Source: an uncultured Aliiroseovarius sp. (GTDB taxonomy: Bacteria > Pseudomonadota > Alphaproteobacteria > Rhodobacterales > Rhodobacteraceae). Taken from it: a stretch of 64,000 nucleotides of DNA. The notes under the pieces are model-generated. The model was not told where the DNA came from, made no database searches, and saw only the letters and a program-made list of their open reading frames with translations. Positions 8,723 to 18,661 of the stretch are shown piece after piece (within the stretch, counting starts at the first letter, position 1; every line of letters begins with the position of its first letter). Made by a program: the position numbers and the translations under genes. The stretch spans positions 124,001 to 188,000 of the forward strand of contig NZ_CANMFT010000008.1 in NCBI RefSeq assembly GCF_947497285.1, read 5' to 3'.

Positions 8723-9943
8723 TTGACATTCATTGACCGGCGACAAGAACAACGCCCCAAGACAGGCGCCGCCCCCTTTCGGTTGGACGAGGTATTTTAT
8801 TCTCGCACAGACAAACGAGGGATCATTCAATCCGGGAACTACGTCTTTCGTCGGGTCAGCGACTATGACTGGCCTGACCTGATCGGCGCGCCCCATAAAA
8901 TCGTGCGCCACCCGGACATGCCGCGAGGTGTCTTCCACTATTTCTGGACCCGGATCGGGCAAGGTGACCCCTTTGGCGCCTATGTTAAGAATTTGGCGCG
9001 TGACGGCCTTCACTATTGGGTTTTTGCGGTCGTTTTGCCGCTGGGTGACGGGTATCTGTCGGCACGGATCAAGCCCTCGAGCCCGTTGTGGCGAAAGATG
9101 GAAACGGTCTATGCCGACCTTTCAGCGGCGGAAAAGTCGGACAAGCTAGCGCCCGACGACAGCGCGCAGCACCTGCTGGGGCAACTCGCTGATCTGGGCT
9201 TTGCCAGCTATGACCAGTTTGCCGCCATTGCCTTGGCCGAAGAACTGACCTGCCGCGATCTTGCTCTGACAGGTGCTGCGGACCCGCATCTGCAAGCCAT
9301 GAAGGCGACGTTCGAGGCCGCGCGCAATATGGCCGCCGAAACCCAAGCGTTGATCCACGATTTCGAAGGGATGCAGACCATTCCACACAATCTAAGGGTC
9401 ATCGCCTCGCGTCTGGAACCCACAGGCGGACCGATTTCCACGCTATCGCAGAACTATGGCACCATGTCGCGCGAAATGTCGGGATGGTTTGAACACAACG
9501 TGCTTGGCCCGAAAAGCGACTTTTCCAAGATCACGGGCACGGTCGCGACCTCGTTGTTTCTGACCGGGATGGTCAGAGTCTTGGCAGAGTGCGAGGCGCA
9601 GATGCGCCATGAGCAACGCAAGCTCGGACATCAGGACGCAAGCGAAGAACATGCGCAATTGATCGCCGCGACGAAAGCCTACCAGACCCTGGCCCATGAG
9701 GGTTTGATGCAGGTGCGCAGGGAAACCAGACGCATTCTGGACGCCTGCAAGGTGATGAACCGCTATGTGCTTGGGCTAAGCTCGACACGCATCATGTGCA
9801 AGATCGAAAGTGCGCGCTTGCAGGAAGGGGGCATTGGGCTGGCAGACATCATCCAACAGCTAAAGCTGTTTCAGGAACGGGTCACAGCGCGGCTTGAGGC
9901 GGTCGAGGCCAAGGCGCATATCATAGCGCTGACCCGTGACTGA
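8723..9943 (+). CDS. PAS domain-containing (Aer-like sensor) protein
   Basis: TDKRGIIQSGNYVFRRVSDYDWPDLIGAPHKIVRHPDMPRGVFHYFW, an Aer-type PAS motif; TTG start. Confidence 0.78.
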   Translation: MTFIDRRQEQRPKTGAAPFRLDEVFYSRTDKRGIIQSGNYVFRRVSDYDWPDLIGAPHKIVRHPDMPRGVFHYFWTRIGQGDPFGAYVKNLARDGLHYWVFAVVLPLGDGYLSARIKPSSPLWRKMETVYADLSAAEKSDKLAPDDSAQHLLGQLADLGFASYDQFAAIALAEELTCRDLALTGAADPHLQAMKATFEAARNMAAETQALIHDFEGMQTIPHNLRVIASRLEPTGGPISTLSQNYGTMSREMSGWFEHNVLGPKSDFSKITGTVATSLFLTGMVRVLAECEAQMRHEQRKLGHQDASEEHAQLIAATKAYQTLAHEGLMQVRRETRRILDACKVMNRYVLGLSSTRIMCKIESARLQEGGIGLADIIQQLKLFQERVTARLEAVEAKAHIIALTRD

Positions 9944-9975
9944 CAGGGCGTGGCGAGAGGCGCACTGACCCAACT

Positions 9976-10995
9976 TCAGGCGTCTGAAACACCCGCTTCG
10001 GCAAAGGTCGCCATGCCGGAATGGCAAGCCACTGCGCCTTGCAAGATGCCAATGGCAAGTGCGCCACCCGACCCTTCGCCCAACCGCATCCCCATGGACA
10101 GAAGCGGCGCCTTGTTCAACGCGGCCAGCACCTGACCATGCGCCGCTTCGGCCGACACGTGACCTGCCACCACATGATCCAGCGCGGTCGGGGATATCGC
10201 ATTGAGGCAGGCAGCCGCGGCCGAGCAGATGAACCCGTCAAGGATGACCGGAATGCGGTCGACACGCGCGCGCGCCATGGCTCCGGCCATGGCCGCCACT
10301 TCGCGACCGCCAAGGCAGCGCAGCGCCTCTATCCCGCTGCCTTTCGCCATTGGGTTCGCCTGAAGCCCCGCGCCGACAACCCGCGCCTTTAGGTCAAGAC
10401 CAGCGTCGTCGACACCCGTGCCACGCCCCACCCAGTCCTCAGGCGCGCCTCCGAACAGCGCGAAGGCGATTGCCGCCGCCGAGGTCGTGTTGCCGATACC
10501 CATCTCTCCGGTGACCAGCAGGTCAGTCCGCCCATCGACAGCGTTCCAGCCGATTGCCAATGCGTCCAGCAGATCAGCTTCGTCCATCGCGGGTCCACGG
10601 GTGAAATCTGCCGTTGGTGCATCCAGAGACAGCGCATGGACATCCATTTTCGCGCCGAACGTTTTGGACAATTGGTTGATGGCCGCACCGCCATGTTGAA
10701 AATTCAGCACCATTTGTTCGGTCACTTCGGCCGGGAAAGCAGATACCCCTTGTGCCGTGATCCCGTGATTGCCAGCAAAGACAATCACTTGTGGCGCATT
10801 GACCGCAGGGCGACCGGTGCCACGCCAGCTGCCATACCAAATCGCCAAATCCTCTAACCGTCCCAACGCGCCGGGGGGTTTGGTCAGTTGGCCATTACGA
10901 TCCTGCGCAGCAGCGCGGGCGTCGCTGTCCGGGTCTGGCGCTCCCAATAGCACCGCTTCAAATTCCAAGAGCGAGGCGAAAGGCGGCGTGGTCAT
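9976..10995 (-). CDS. cobT: Nicotinate-nucleotide-dimethylbenzimidazole phosphoribosyltransferase
   Basis: [74 protein letters not shown]; start trimmed from longer ORF. Confidence 0.95.
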   Translation of the reverse strand: MTTPPFASLLEFEAVLLGAPDPDSDARAAAQDRNGQLTKPPGALGRLEDLAIWYGSWRGTGRPAVNAPQVIVFAGNHGITAQGVSAFPAEVTEQMVLNFQHGGAAINQLSKTFGAKMDVHALSLDAPTADFTRGPAMDEADLLDALAIGWNAVDGRTDLLVTGEMGIGNTTSAAAIAFALFGGAPEDWVGRGTGVDDAGLDLKARVVGAGLQANPMAKGSGIEALRCLGGREVAAMAGAMARARVDRIPVILDGFICSAAAACLNAISPTALDHVVAGHVSAEAAHGQVLAALNKAPLLSMGMRLGEGSGGALAIGILQGAVACHSGMATFAEAGVSDA

Positions 10996-11074
10996 GGCAT
11001 GATCCCGATTGATTCCCGTTGACACCCTCTTTACCCATGGCAGTGGCCCGCAACCAGACCGCAAAAGACCAAAT

Positions 11075-11869
11075 ATGACCAAACACGACACACATACCCA
11101 TGATGACGCGCCGCTGATCGACCCGGTCGATGTTCCAGCCGCGTTGGGGCTGTTGACCCGTTTGCCGATCAAGGTGGACACAACGCGCGCGGTGGCACGC
11201 GGCGCGCAGGCAGCCTGGGCGTGGCCTGTGGCCGGGCTGGTGCCCGCCGGCCTTGCGGCCGTGACCGGCTTTGCGGCATTGGGTCTGGGTGCGGGGCCAA
11301 TTTGGGCCGCGACATTAGCGGTGGGCGCGCAGGTGATGGTCACCGGAGCCATGCACGAAGACGGGCTGGCCGACACAGCGGATGGGCTGTGGGGTGGCCA
11401 AGACACAGCGCGCCGCCTTGAAATCATGAAAGACAGCCGGATCGGCGCCTATGGTGTGATCGCATTGATCTTGGCGCTTTTGCTCAGGATCAGCGCACTC
11501 GCGGCCCTTCTGCCCCTGTCCGGCGCATTCGGGGCTATTCTGGTCTGCGGGCTGGTGAGCCGGGTGCCGATGGTGATCCTGATGGCCTCGCTGCCAAATG
11601 CACGCAAGGTAGGACTGGCCCAATCCGTTGGTCGCGTTCCGGTCAAGACGGCCGGGCTTGCCACCGCTCTGGGCGGCGTGGCGACCTTGATCTTCGCACC
11701 TTGGGCGCTGCTGGCGCTGTTTTTCTGGATTGCGGTCCCGGTGTTGGCCTTGGCGGCATTGGCCAGAACGAAAATCGGCGGTCAGACCGGCGACATCCTT
11801 GGTGCCAGCCAACAGCTTTCCGAGATTGCGGCGCTGGCGGTCTTCGCGGCGCTGCTTAGTCAGACCTAA
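11075..11869 (+). CDS. cobS: Adenosylcobinamide-GDP ribazoletransferase
   Basis: GLLTRLPI.., [37 protein letters not shown]: CobS signature. Confidence 0.95.
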   Translation: MTKHDTHTHDDAPLIDPVDVPAALGLLTRLPIKVDTTRAVARGAQAAWAWPVAGLVPAGLAAVTGFAALGLGAGPIWAATLAVGAQVMVTGAMHEDGLADTADGLWGGQDTARRLEIMKDSRIGAYGVIALILALLLRISALAALLPLSGAFGAILVCGLVSRVPMVILMASLPNARKVGLAQSVGRVPVKTAGLATALGGVATLIFAPWALLALFFWIAVPVLALAALARTKIGGQTGDILGASQQLSEIAALAVFAALLSQT

Positions 11870-11879
11870 ACACAAAAAA

Positions 11880-11906
11880 CCGCCGCCCGGTGTCCCGAAC
11901 GGCGGA
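11880..11906. terminator. Bidirectional intrinsic terminator between cobS and carD
   Basis: ccgccg...cggcgg hairpin flanked by aaaaaa and tttt. Confidence 0.7.
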
Positions 11907-11931
11907 TTTTCTTCTGCGTCGAACGCCGCGC

Positions 11932-12438
11932 TTAGGCGGCGCGCGACATCAGCACATCGCTTACGCGTTTTTGCGCGGCCAGCTCATCCCCACCACCAAC
12001 GGCGGCGACTTCGCGGGTTAGACGCTCAAGCGCGGCTTCATAAAGCTGACGCTCGGAATAGCTTTGTTCGCGCTGATCATCCGTGCGGTGAAGGTCGCGC
12101 ACGACCTCAGCGATGGATTGCAGATCGCCCGAGTTGATTTTCTGCTCGTATTCCTGCGCCCGACGCGACCACATGGCGCGTTTCACACGGGCCTTGCCTT
12201 TCAACGTGTCCATTGCCTTCGACACTTCATCCGGGCTGGCCAAGCTGCGCATCCCGACTTCGGTCGCCTTGTGGGTCGGCACGCGAAGCATCATCTTGTC
12301 TTTTTCAAACGAAATGACAAAAAGCTCCAGCTCGATCCCGGCGACTTCTTGTTCTTCGATCGAAACGATCTTGCCAACGCCATGCGCCGGATAGACGACA
12401 AACTCGTCAGGGCGGAAATCCAGCTTTTTCTTGGTCAT
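11932..12438 (-). CDS. carD: CarD family transcriptional regulator
   Basis: DFRPDEFVVYPAHGVGKIVSIEEQEVAGIELELFVISFEKDKMMLRVPTHKATEVGMR. Confidence 0.94.
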   Translation of the reverse strand: MTKKKLDFRPDEFVVYPAHGVGKIVSIEEQEVAGIELELFVISFEKDKMMLRVPTHKATEVGMRSLASPDEVSKAMDTLKGKARVKRAMWSRRAQEYEQKINSGDLQSIAEVVRDLHRTDDQREQSYSERQLYEAALERLTREVAAVGGGDELAAQKRVSDVLMSRAA

Positions 12439-12733
12439 ACAACGCATCCTTTGCGTATTTGTTTCAGTGTGCGGTCGGAATACGCGCTGTTCGCGAAGCG
12501 AAAAGAACACCGCAGGGGGCAAACGCTCCCTTCGGGTCAATCTCATTTTCGAAACAATCTGCCATGTGGCAGGGTGGATCCCAACTGTCTGACAGGGAGT
12601 ATAGCACAAAATGCGCCCTGCAGAAAGTGCCGCAGTGCAGCAGCGCGCGTTAATCAAACCCGAACAGTAACTTAGAAGACTGACCGGCGGTCAAATACAG
12701 ATCAAAACGGGCAGAAAACCTCGGCTATTCGAA

Positions 12734-13069
12734 TCACTGCTCTGCAGGGGCTTCGGAGAAGTATTTCTGCATCTTGCCCTCTTCCCCATCGCGTTCTTCC
12801 GCGTCGGGCATTGGGTCTTTGCGTTCGATGATCACGGGCCAGAGCTCGGAATATTTGCGGTTGAACTCGACCCAGCTTTCGGTGCCCGGCTCAGTGTCTG
12901 CGCGGATCGCATCCGCCGGACATTCGGGTTCACAAACACCGCAGTCGATGCATTCATCAGGGTGAATCACCAGCATATTCTCGCCTTCGTAGAAACAATC
13001 TACGGGGCAAACCTCGACGCAATCGGTGTATTTGCAGGCGATGCAGTTATCTAGAACGACATAGGTCAT
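12734..13069 (-). CDS. fdxA: 7Fe/bacterial ferredoxin (FdxA)
   Basis: [55 protein letters not shown]. Confidence 0.97.
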   Translation of the reverse strand: MTYVVLDNCIACKYTDCVEVCPVDCFYEGENMLVIHPDECIDCGVCEPECPADAIRADTEPGTESWVEFNRKYSELWPVIIERKDPMPDAEERDGEEGKMQKYFSEAPAEQ

Positions 13070-13118
13070 GTGGACACCTCAATTTGGCTTACCGCCTCCA
13101 ATATTGCAGGGCGCGCGA

Positions 13119-13550
13119 TCAATCAAGCATTCCACCACGGGAAACTGGCAAGTTGCGACGATCTTTCTTGGTTGGGCGGCCTTTGCCGTAGAATTTCTTG
13201 CCCGAGGTAAGACCTTCCGGGACAGAATTCTGGCGCGGCTGTGGTGGATCAAGATCCTCATACAGCGCCTGTGCCTCGGTGGCAGGACCACGACGAGTCG
13301 ATAGGACCTGAATACGGATCACCCGAACCTGATTGCCTTGCGGGAAGGTCAACACATCCCCGGACCCAACATTGAAGGCGGGTTTTGACACCTTGGTGCT
13401 GTTGACCCGCAAGTGGCCTGCTGAAATCAACTTGGTCGCCAACCCACGCGTCTTGAAAAACCGCGCATGCCAAAGCCACTTGTCGGCCCGCATCTTCGGG
13501 CCGTTCGAAGGGGCGGCATCACCGCCCCCTGAGTTGTCGGCCTTCACCAA
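13119..13550 (-). CDS. S4 domain RNA-binding protein (Hsp15-like)
   Basis: MRADKWLWHARFFKTRGLATKLISAGHLRVNSTKVSKPAFNVGSGDVLTF; start is TTG/GTG or internal ATG, abutting the helicase stop. Confidence 0.9.
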   Translation of the reverse strand: MVKADNSGGGDAAPSNGPKMRADKWLWHARFFKTRGLATKLISAGHLRVNSTKVSKPAFNVGSGDVLTFPQGNQVRVIRIQVLSTRRGPATEAQALYEDLDPPQPRQNSVPEGLTSGKKFYGKGRPTKKDRRNLPVSRGGMLD

Positions 13551-16454
13551 TCAGTTCTTTTCCTTCAGCGCCAACAGAGCCGCGAACGGGTTGTCAGGAT
13601 CGATGGCTTTTTCCTTGCGCGGACCAGACTGATAGCTTTTGGGCTTGTTGTCCTGCGGTCCTTTGCGCGGACCACCCCGGCCCGGCTTGCCACCTTGCTT
13701 GCCACCGGGTTTGCCACCCTGCTTTCCACGAGGACGATCGCCCTGCGCCGCCCGTTCGCCGCGCGGTTTTCCACCGCGCGCGCGGCCAAAACCACCCCAT
13801 GTGAAGGTATAAAAGACCTCTGTTTCGGGGGCCTCTTCGCCGTCGGAAGCGGGCGCCGCATCTGTGGCAGACGTTTCCGTCGGCACCTCGGTAGGGGCTT
13901 CGGTTGGTGTCTCGGTCGGGACTTCAACCGGCACTTCAACCGGCGCTTCGGCCGGCACTTCAGTGGGGGGCGCTGCAGGTGTTTCGTTTGGCGTCTCGGT
14001 TGGCGTTTCGACAGGGGGATCACCGGCAACCGTGCTGTCAGCCGCCCCAACTGCGGGCGCTTTCACCTTCACACGCTCGGCCTTGTCAGCCTTGTAGCCA
14101 AGTCCCTGCATCAAGTCGGCAAACTGCTCCAGCGTCATGCCAGTGATCGACAGCATGTCGGCTTTCGCCTCAAACCCGCCACGGCTGTCTTCAGCGCGCA
14201 GCTGGTCGGCCAGACGTTCCAACATGTCGATCCGGATCGCACGGGCACCGGCTGGGCGGTAACCTGCCAGCAAATAGGCATGCGGGTCGACACCGCTGAC
14301 CGCAGGGATCGTCACCAAACCGGGCGGGGGCGATTCCGGAAACTCGGACAGGTCTTTGAACAGGCTGTCCAGCACCAGACGCAGACGCGTCGGCGCGGGT
14401 TTCAGCAGCAAAGGCATGAAGATCGTGAACTGGCCGAACCGGACGCCATGCTTGCGCAATGCCGCGCGGGCATCCTGATCCAACTCTTTCACTTCCTGCG
14501 CCACCTGATCGCGCGGGATAATGCCCAACGCCTCGATCATGCGGAACCCAAAACCCCGGGCCAGACCGGTCAGCGTCTCGTCTTTTTCGATGGTGGTCAG
14601 CGGCTCGAACAGCGCCTGCACCTTGCGGTCGATGAAGTGCTGAAGGCGGCGGGTGACCTTTTCAGCGACATCCGTTCCGGCTTCCTCGTCAACAAAGGCC
14701 TGCACGCGCGGCTTTAGCAGCTCGTCGCCCTTGACCAGCTTACCAACGGCAAGCTCGCCCCACATCAACCCGCCCTGCTCAGTGAAATCAAGCTCGGTAT
14801 CGGGCGCGTTATAGAAACGGTCCGCACGCAGGTGGAATTCGGGCGCGAGCGCCTTCATGCTGGCCGCGCGGAGGGTTTTTGCCTCTTCCGGGCTTTGGGC
14901 GGAGTCCTGACGAAACTGGAACCCCTCCAGTCGACCAACAAATTGGCCTTCGACCGTCACTTCACCTTTGTCATTCACGTCAGCCACGAGGCTCTCCTTC
15001 TGTTTCAACCGCCGCAGCAACACAGAGGTGCGGCGATCTACAAATCTTTTGGTCAATGCGCTGTGTAGTGCATCCGACAGGCGATCTTCTACAGCACGCG
15101 CTTCGCCGCGCCAATGGGCAACATCATCCAGCCAATCGCGTCGTTGTGCAACATATGTCCATGTGCGAATATATGCCAACCGTTTGGAAAGCGTGTCGAT
15201 ATCGCCTTCGGTGCGGTCAATCCGCTTCACCTGCCGGGCAAACCAGTCTTCGCGCACGCGCCCATGTTCGTGGATGTCATTGAAAAGGCTGGTGATCAGA
15301 CCGGCGTGTTCTGCATGGCTGATACCGCGGAAATCGGGCAAGCGGCACACATCCCACAAAAGCCCGACAGAGCGCCCGTCAGTGGCGCGCGCGGCCACCT
15401 CGGCGTCTTCCGCAAGCATCTTCAGGGCCACAAGGTCATCCGCGTCCCGCGCCCGCGCCAACCAGCTGTTGGTGGTGGGCAATTCGAGTGAGCGAATAAG
15501 TGCCTGCACATTGCCAAACGCCAGATCGCCGTTACGCCAACACAGCTTGCGGATCGGCGTGAAGGAATGCGAGGTGATGGCATCGGCCATCTCATCGGAA
15601 AGCGGCGCGGCCTCGCCCGTCACCCCGAACGAGCCGTGTTTCATATAGCGCCCTGCCCGTCCGGCGATCTGCGCCAGCTCGTTGGGCGCTAGCTGCCGCA
15701 TCCGGTGGCCGTCAAACTTGGACAGGGCCGAAAACGCCACATGGTCGATATCAAGGTTCAGCCCCATCCCGATGGCATCCGTGGCGATCAGGTAGTCGAC
15801 CTCGCCGTTCTGATACATCTCGACCTGTGCGTTGCGCGTGCGGGGCGACAGCGCGCCCATGACGACAGCCACGCCCCCTTTTTGGCGACGCATCAACTCG
15901 GCAATGGCGTAAAGGTTATCGACCGAGAACCCCACGATCGCCGAGCGCCCCGGCATGCGGCTGAGTTTCTTAGAGCCGGAATGAACCAACTCGGAAAACC
16001 GCTCGCGATAGAGGAACTGCACCTCAGGCGCCAAACCCGCGATGGCGCTGCGCATCGTGTCGGACCCCATGAACAGCGTTTCCTGCGTGCCGCGCATGTG
16101 CAGCAGCCGGTCGGTGAACACGTGCCCGCGTTCCGGGTCGGCGCAAAGCTGGATTTCGTCGATGGCGACAAATTCTGCCCCGACGCCCAGCGGCATCGCC
16201 TCGACCGTCGCGACCCAATATTGCGCGCGTTCGGGCACGATGCGCTCTTCGCCAGTGACCAGCGCGACCGCATTGGGGCCACGAAGGGCCACCAGCTTGT
16301 CATACACCTCGCGCGCCAGAAGGCGCAGCGGCAAGCCAATTACCCCGGTGCGGTAGCCCAGCATCCGATCCAACGCATAGTGGGTTTTGCCCGTGTTGGT
16401 CGGGCCAAGAACGGCCGTGATCCGCGGGCCACCCCGCGCATTGTCCGAGACCAT
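13551..16454 (-). CDS. SUV3-like ATP-dependent helicase with repetitive Pro/Thr/Glu region and basic Gly-rich tail
   Basis: GPTNTGKTHYALDRMLGYRTGVIGLPLRLLAREVYDKL..IDEIQLCADPERGHVFTDRLLHMRGT..ATDAIGMGLNLDI..QIAGRAGRY; start 16454 (RBS GGGAAAGG) or 16502. Confidence 0.92.
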   Translation of the reverse strand: MVSDNARGGPRITAVLGPTNTGKTHYALDRMLGYRTGVIGLPLRLLAREVYDKLVALRGPNAVALVTGEERIVPERAQYWVATVEAMPLGVGAEFVAIDEIQLCADPERGHVFTDRLLHMRGTQETLFMGSDTMRSAIAGLAPEVQFLYRERFSELVHSGSKKLSRMPGRSAIVGFSVDNLYAIAELMRRQKGGVAVVMGALSPRTRNAQVEMYQNGEVDYLIATDAIGMGLNLDIDHVAFSALSKFDGHRMRQLAPNELAQIAGRAGRYMKHGSFGVTGEAAPLSDEMADAITSHSFTPIRKLCWRNGDLAFGNVQALIRSLELPTTNSWLARARDADDLVALKMLAEDAEVAARATDGRSVGLLWDVCRLPDFRGISHAEHAGLITSLFNDIHEHGRVREDWFARQVKRIDRTEGDIDTLSKRLAYIRTWTYVAQRRDWLDDVAHWRGEARAVEDRLSDALHSALTKRFVDRRTSVLLRRLKQKESLVADVNDKGEVTVEGQFVGRLEGFQFRQDSAQSPEEAKTLRAASMKALAPEFHLRADRFYNAPDTELDFTEQGGLMWGELAVGKLVKGDELLKPRVQAFVDEEAGTDVAEKVTRRLQHFIDRKVQALFEPLTTIEKDETLTGLARGFGFRMIEALGIIPRDQVAQEVKELDQDARAALRKHGVRFGQFTIFMPLLLKPAPTRLRLVLDSLFKDLSEFPESPPPGLVTIPAVSGVDPHAYLLAGYRPAGARAIRIDMLERLADQLRAEDSRGGFEAKADMLSITGMTLEQFADLMQGLGYKADKAERVKVKAPAVGAADSTVAGDPPVETPTETPNETPAAPPTEVPAEAPVEVPVEVPTETPTEAPTEVPTETSATDAAPASDGEEAPETEVFYTFTWGGFGRARGGKPRGERAAQGDRPRGKQGGKPGGKQGGKPGRGGPRKGPQDNKPKSYQSGPRKEKAIDPDNPFAALLALKEKN
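13675..13736 (-). repeat. 12-bp imperfect tandem repeats encoding GKQGGKPGGKQGGKPG
   Basis: (g/c)cttgccacc(t/g).. repeated about 4 times in the helicase 3' end. Confidence 0.75.
13871..14030 (-). repeat. Degenerate 12-bp tandem repeats encoding (P-T/V-E-x) units
   Basis: Encodes VETPTETPNETPAAPPTEVPAEAPVEVPVEVPTETPTEAPTEVPTET. Confidence 0.8.
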
Positions 16455-16508
16455 GTTCTGCCTTTCCCGTCGCTGTTCGGCAGGCGCGCCCGCGCGCGCC
16501 ATTTCCGA

Positions 16509-17138
16509 TCAGATATCCTGCCCGTCCGCCGCTTCAAGCCGCTGAACGGCCTCTTTTACGTCGGGGTTGCGGGGATGTATAGCAAGCGAGAGGCGATAGG
16601 CATCCAGCGCGCGGCGTGGGTCGCCCAGATCCTCCATGATGATGCCCAGCCCGGTCAGTGCTGCGAAATGGCGCGGCTCCAACGCCAGTGCACGGGCGAT
16701 ATCATCCAGCGCCAACCCCAGCCGACCCGCCCGATAGAAGGCTGTGGCGCGGGCGTTCCATCCTTCGGCAAAGTCCGGCGCGTGATCTGTCAACGCGCTC
16801 AGATGCTCGATTGCAGCCTCAAGGTCGTCGCCCTCCATCGCCTTGCGCCCCCGCGCCAAAAGCAGGTCCAGCGCGTCGGAGCCTGACTTGGACCAAAGCT
16901 CCCAGACCTCGTCCTCCAACGCTTGCCAGTTGCTGTCATCGGCCTGACGCAAAAGCGCCAAAAGGCGATCCAGTTCGCTCTGACCTTCCCCCGTGATCAA
17001 TTCAGAGGACACCGACTGGCTGTCCCCCAGATCCGTTCCTTGTGCCAAAAGCGCACCAGAGGATCCGCCCAGACAGGTGATCATCGCCAAGGCGAACAGG
17101 CTGTTGAAGTTGCAGGCGGTCAGAATGCGGCAGGTCAT
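16509..17138 (-). CDS. TPR repeat secreted/periplasmic protein
   Basis: Signal-like N-terminus and TPR-like units (AEGWNARATAFYRAGRLGLALDDIARALALEPRHFAALTGLG). Confidence 0.82.
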   Translation of the reverse strand: MTCRILTACNFNSLFALAMITCLGGSSGALLAQGTDLGDSQSVSSELITGEGQSELDRLLALLRQADDSNWQALEDEVWELWSKSGSDALDLLLARGRKAMEGDDLEAAIEHLSALTDHAPDFAEGWNARATAFYRAGRLGLALDDIARALALEPRHFAALTGLGIIMEDLGDPRRALDAYRLSLAIHPRNPDVKEAVQRLEAADGQDI

Positions 17139-17321
17139 ACGTCAAGTTAACGCCATGCCGGGGCCGGTAACAGACACTTTCCCGTGCAAACGGCAGGTTT
17201 TCGCCCGTCTGATGGTTCCCACACGTCACTTCGGCCGAAAAGCCGTTTACGCCCGCGTCAACGCTGCGTTAGCATTCAGATGATACAAAAGCCCTGTCGG
17301 GCACCAATCGGAGGATTACAC

Positions 17322-17612
17322 GTGAGTGACGTGATCAATAAGGCTGTGGCTTCGCTGAACGAGAAGATGAGCGATGGGTTTGACGGCGGAACTGCCAAAT
17401 TCGTGATCGAAGGCGAAGGCGCGATCATTGTGGATGGAAGCGGCGCACGCGCAGGCGATGACGACGCAGATGTCACTCTGACGGCCGATGCTGGCGTGTT
17501 TCAGGACATGCTGTCGGGCGAAATGAACCCGACCACTGCGTTCATGACTGGCAAACTGTCGGTCGATGGCAACATGGGACTGGCCATGCAACTTGGCGCT
17601 GCGTTGGGCTAG
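17322..17612 (+). CDS. SCP2 sterol-binding domain protein
   Basis: GTG start with GGAGG RBS; MSDVINKAVASLNEKMSDGFDGGTAKFVIEGEGAIIVDG..GEMNPTTAFMTGKLSVDGNMGLAMQL. Confidence 0.92.
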   Translation: MSDVINKAVASLNEKMSDGFDGGTAKFVIEGEGAIIVDGSGARAGDDDADVTLTADAGVFQDMLSGEMNPTTAFMTGKLSVDGNMGLAMQLGAALG

Positions 17613-17644
17613 AATGGTCTGACAAGGGTCAATCGGGGGGCGAG

Positions 17645-18604
17645 ATGAGCGACGCACCGCTGTTTGCAGATATCGCCAAAGGTCCGCCTGACGGGCGGGC
17701 GTTTTGGCGCATGACCTCGGACGGGGTCAGGCTGCGTCTTGGTCACTGGCCGCGCATCAGCGAAACACCTTTGCGTGGCACCGTTCTGCTGTTTCCCGGT
17801 CGCACCGAATATATCGAGAAATATGGCCTGATCGCCGCAGAATTGGCCGCGCGCGGGTTCGACACGCTGACGATTGACTGGCGCGGGCAAGGGTTGTCAG
17901 ACCGGCCCGATGCCGAACGCGAGCTGGGTCATGTCAGCCATTTCGACGAATACCAAACCGATTTGGCTGAAATGATGGCCCTTGCCACGGAATTGGACCT
18001 GCCCCGCCCCTTTACCCTGCTGGGCCATTCGATGGGCGGCTGTATTGGTCTGCGGTCGCTCCAGAATGGGCTGGATGTCGTCGGTGCCTGTTTTTCCGCG
18101 CCGATGTGGGGCATCACCATGTCAACACCGCTCAAGCCCATTGCCTGGAGCCTGTCTTGGGCGTTGCATCAAACCCCGTTGAAGCTGATGCTGTCACCCG
18201 GAACCGCGCGGGCGACCTATGTTTCCACGCAGCCGTTTGACGACAACATGCTGACCACGGATCGCGAGATGTATGCGCTGATGCAAGATCAGGCCAAGCA
18301 GCATCCCGAACTGACCTTGGGCGGACCCACCACCGGCTGGCTGTTCGCCGCATTGACCGAAATGCGGGATCTGATGGCAATGCCAGCCCCATCGTTGCCG
18401 GCTGTCGCCTTTCTTGGCACACACGAACGCATCGTCGAGCCGGGACCGGTTCACGACTACATGGCGCGCTGGCCGCTTGGTCGGCTTGAGATCGCCCAAG
18501 GATGCGAACACGAGGTGCTGATGGAAGCCCGACCGATCCGCAAACGCGTATATGAGGCTTTGGAGATATTGGCACAGCGGCAGAGCGAGACGTCAGCGGC
18601 CTGA
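17645..18604 (+). CDS. Alpha/beta hydrolase (lysophospholipase-like)
   Basis: FPGRTEYIEKYGLIAAELAARGFDTLTIDWRGQGLSDR..LLGHSMGGCIGLR. Confidence 0.9.
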   Translation: MSDAPLFADIAKGPPDGRAFWRMTSDGVRLRLGHWPRISETPLRGTVLLFPGRTEYIEKYGLIAAELAARGFDTLTIDWRGQGLSDRPDAERELGHVSHFDEYQTDLAEMMALATELDLPRPFTLLGHSMGGCIGLRSLQNGLDVVGACFSAPMWGITMSTPLKPIAWSLSWALHQTPLKLMLSPGTARATYVSTQPFDDNMLTTDREMYALMQDQAKQHPELTLGGPTTGWLFAALTEMRDLMAMPAPSLPAVAFLGTHERIVEPGPVHDYMARWPLGRLEIAQGCEHEVLMEARPIRKRVYEALEILAQRQSETSAA

Positions 18605-18661
18605 GCCAGCCAACTGGCGCGCAGGACACCCCTTCGCCACATCAATCGCAATCGAGTAAAT

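Noticed and set aside
10996-11074. Possible cobalamin riboswitch between cobT and cobS (also 27390-27486)
   Set aside because: Intergenic regions (about 80-100 bp) are too short and lack a B12-box-like GCCACTG element.
12559-12572. CTGCCA-TG-TGGCAG dyad between carD and fdxA
   Set aside because: Short, single, with no additional support; could be chance in GC-rich DNA.
13675-14030. Short tandem repeats considered as a CRISPR-like array
   Set aside because: 12-bp in-frame coding microrepeats without spacers, inside the helicase gene; no cas genes.
13695-16886. Long plus-strand ORFs (13695..14717, 15705..16886) opposite the helicase
   Set aside because: Antisense shadows in a GC-rich coding region; Arg/His/Gln-rich without domain signatures.
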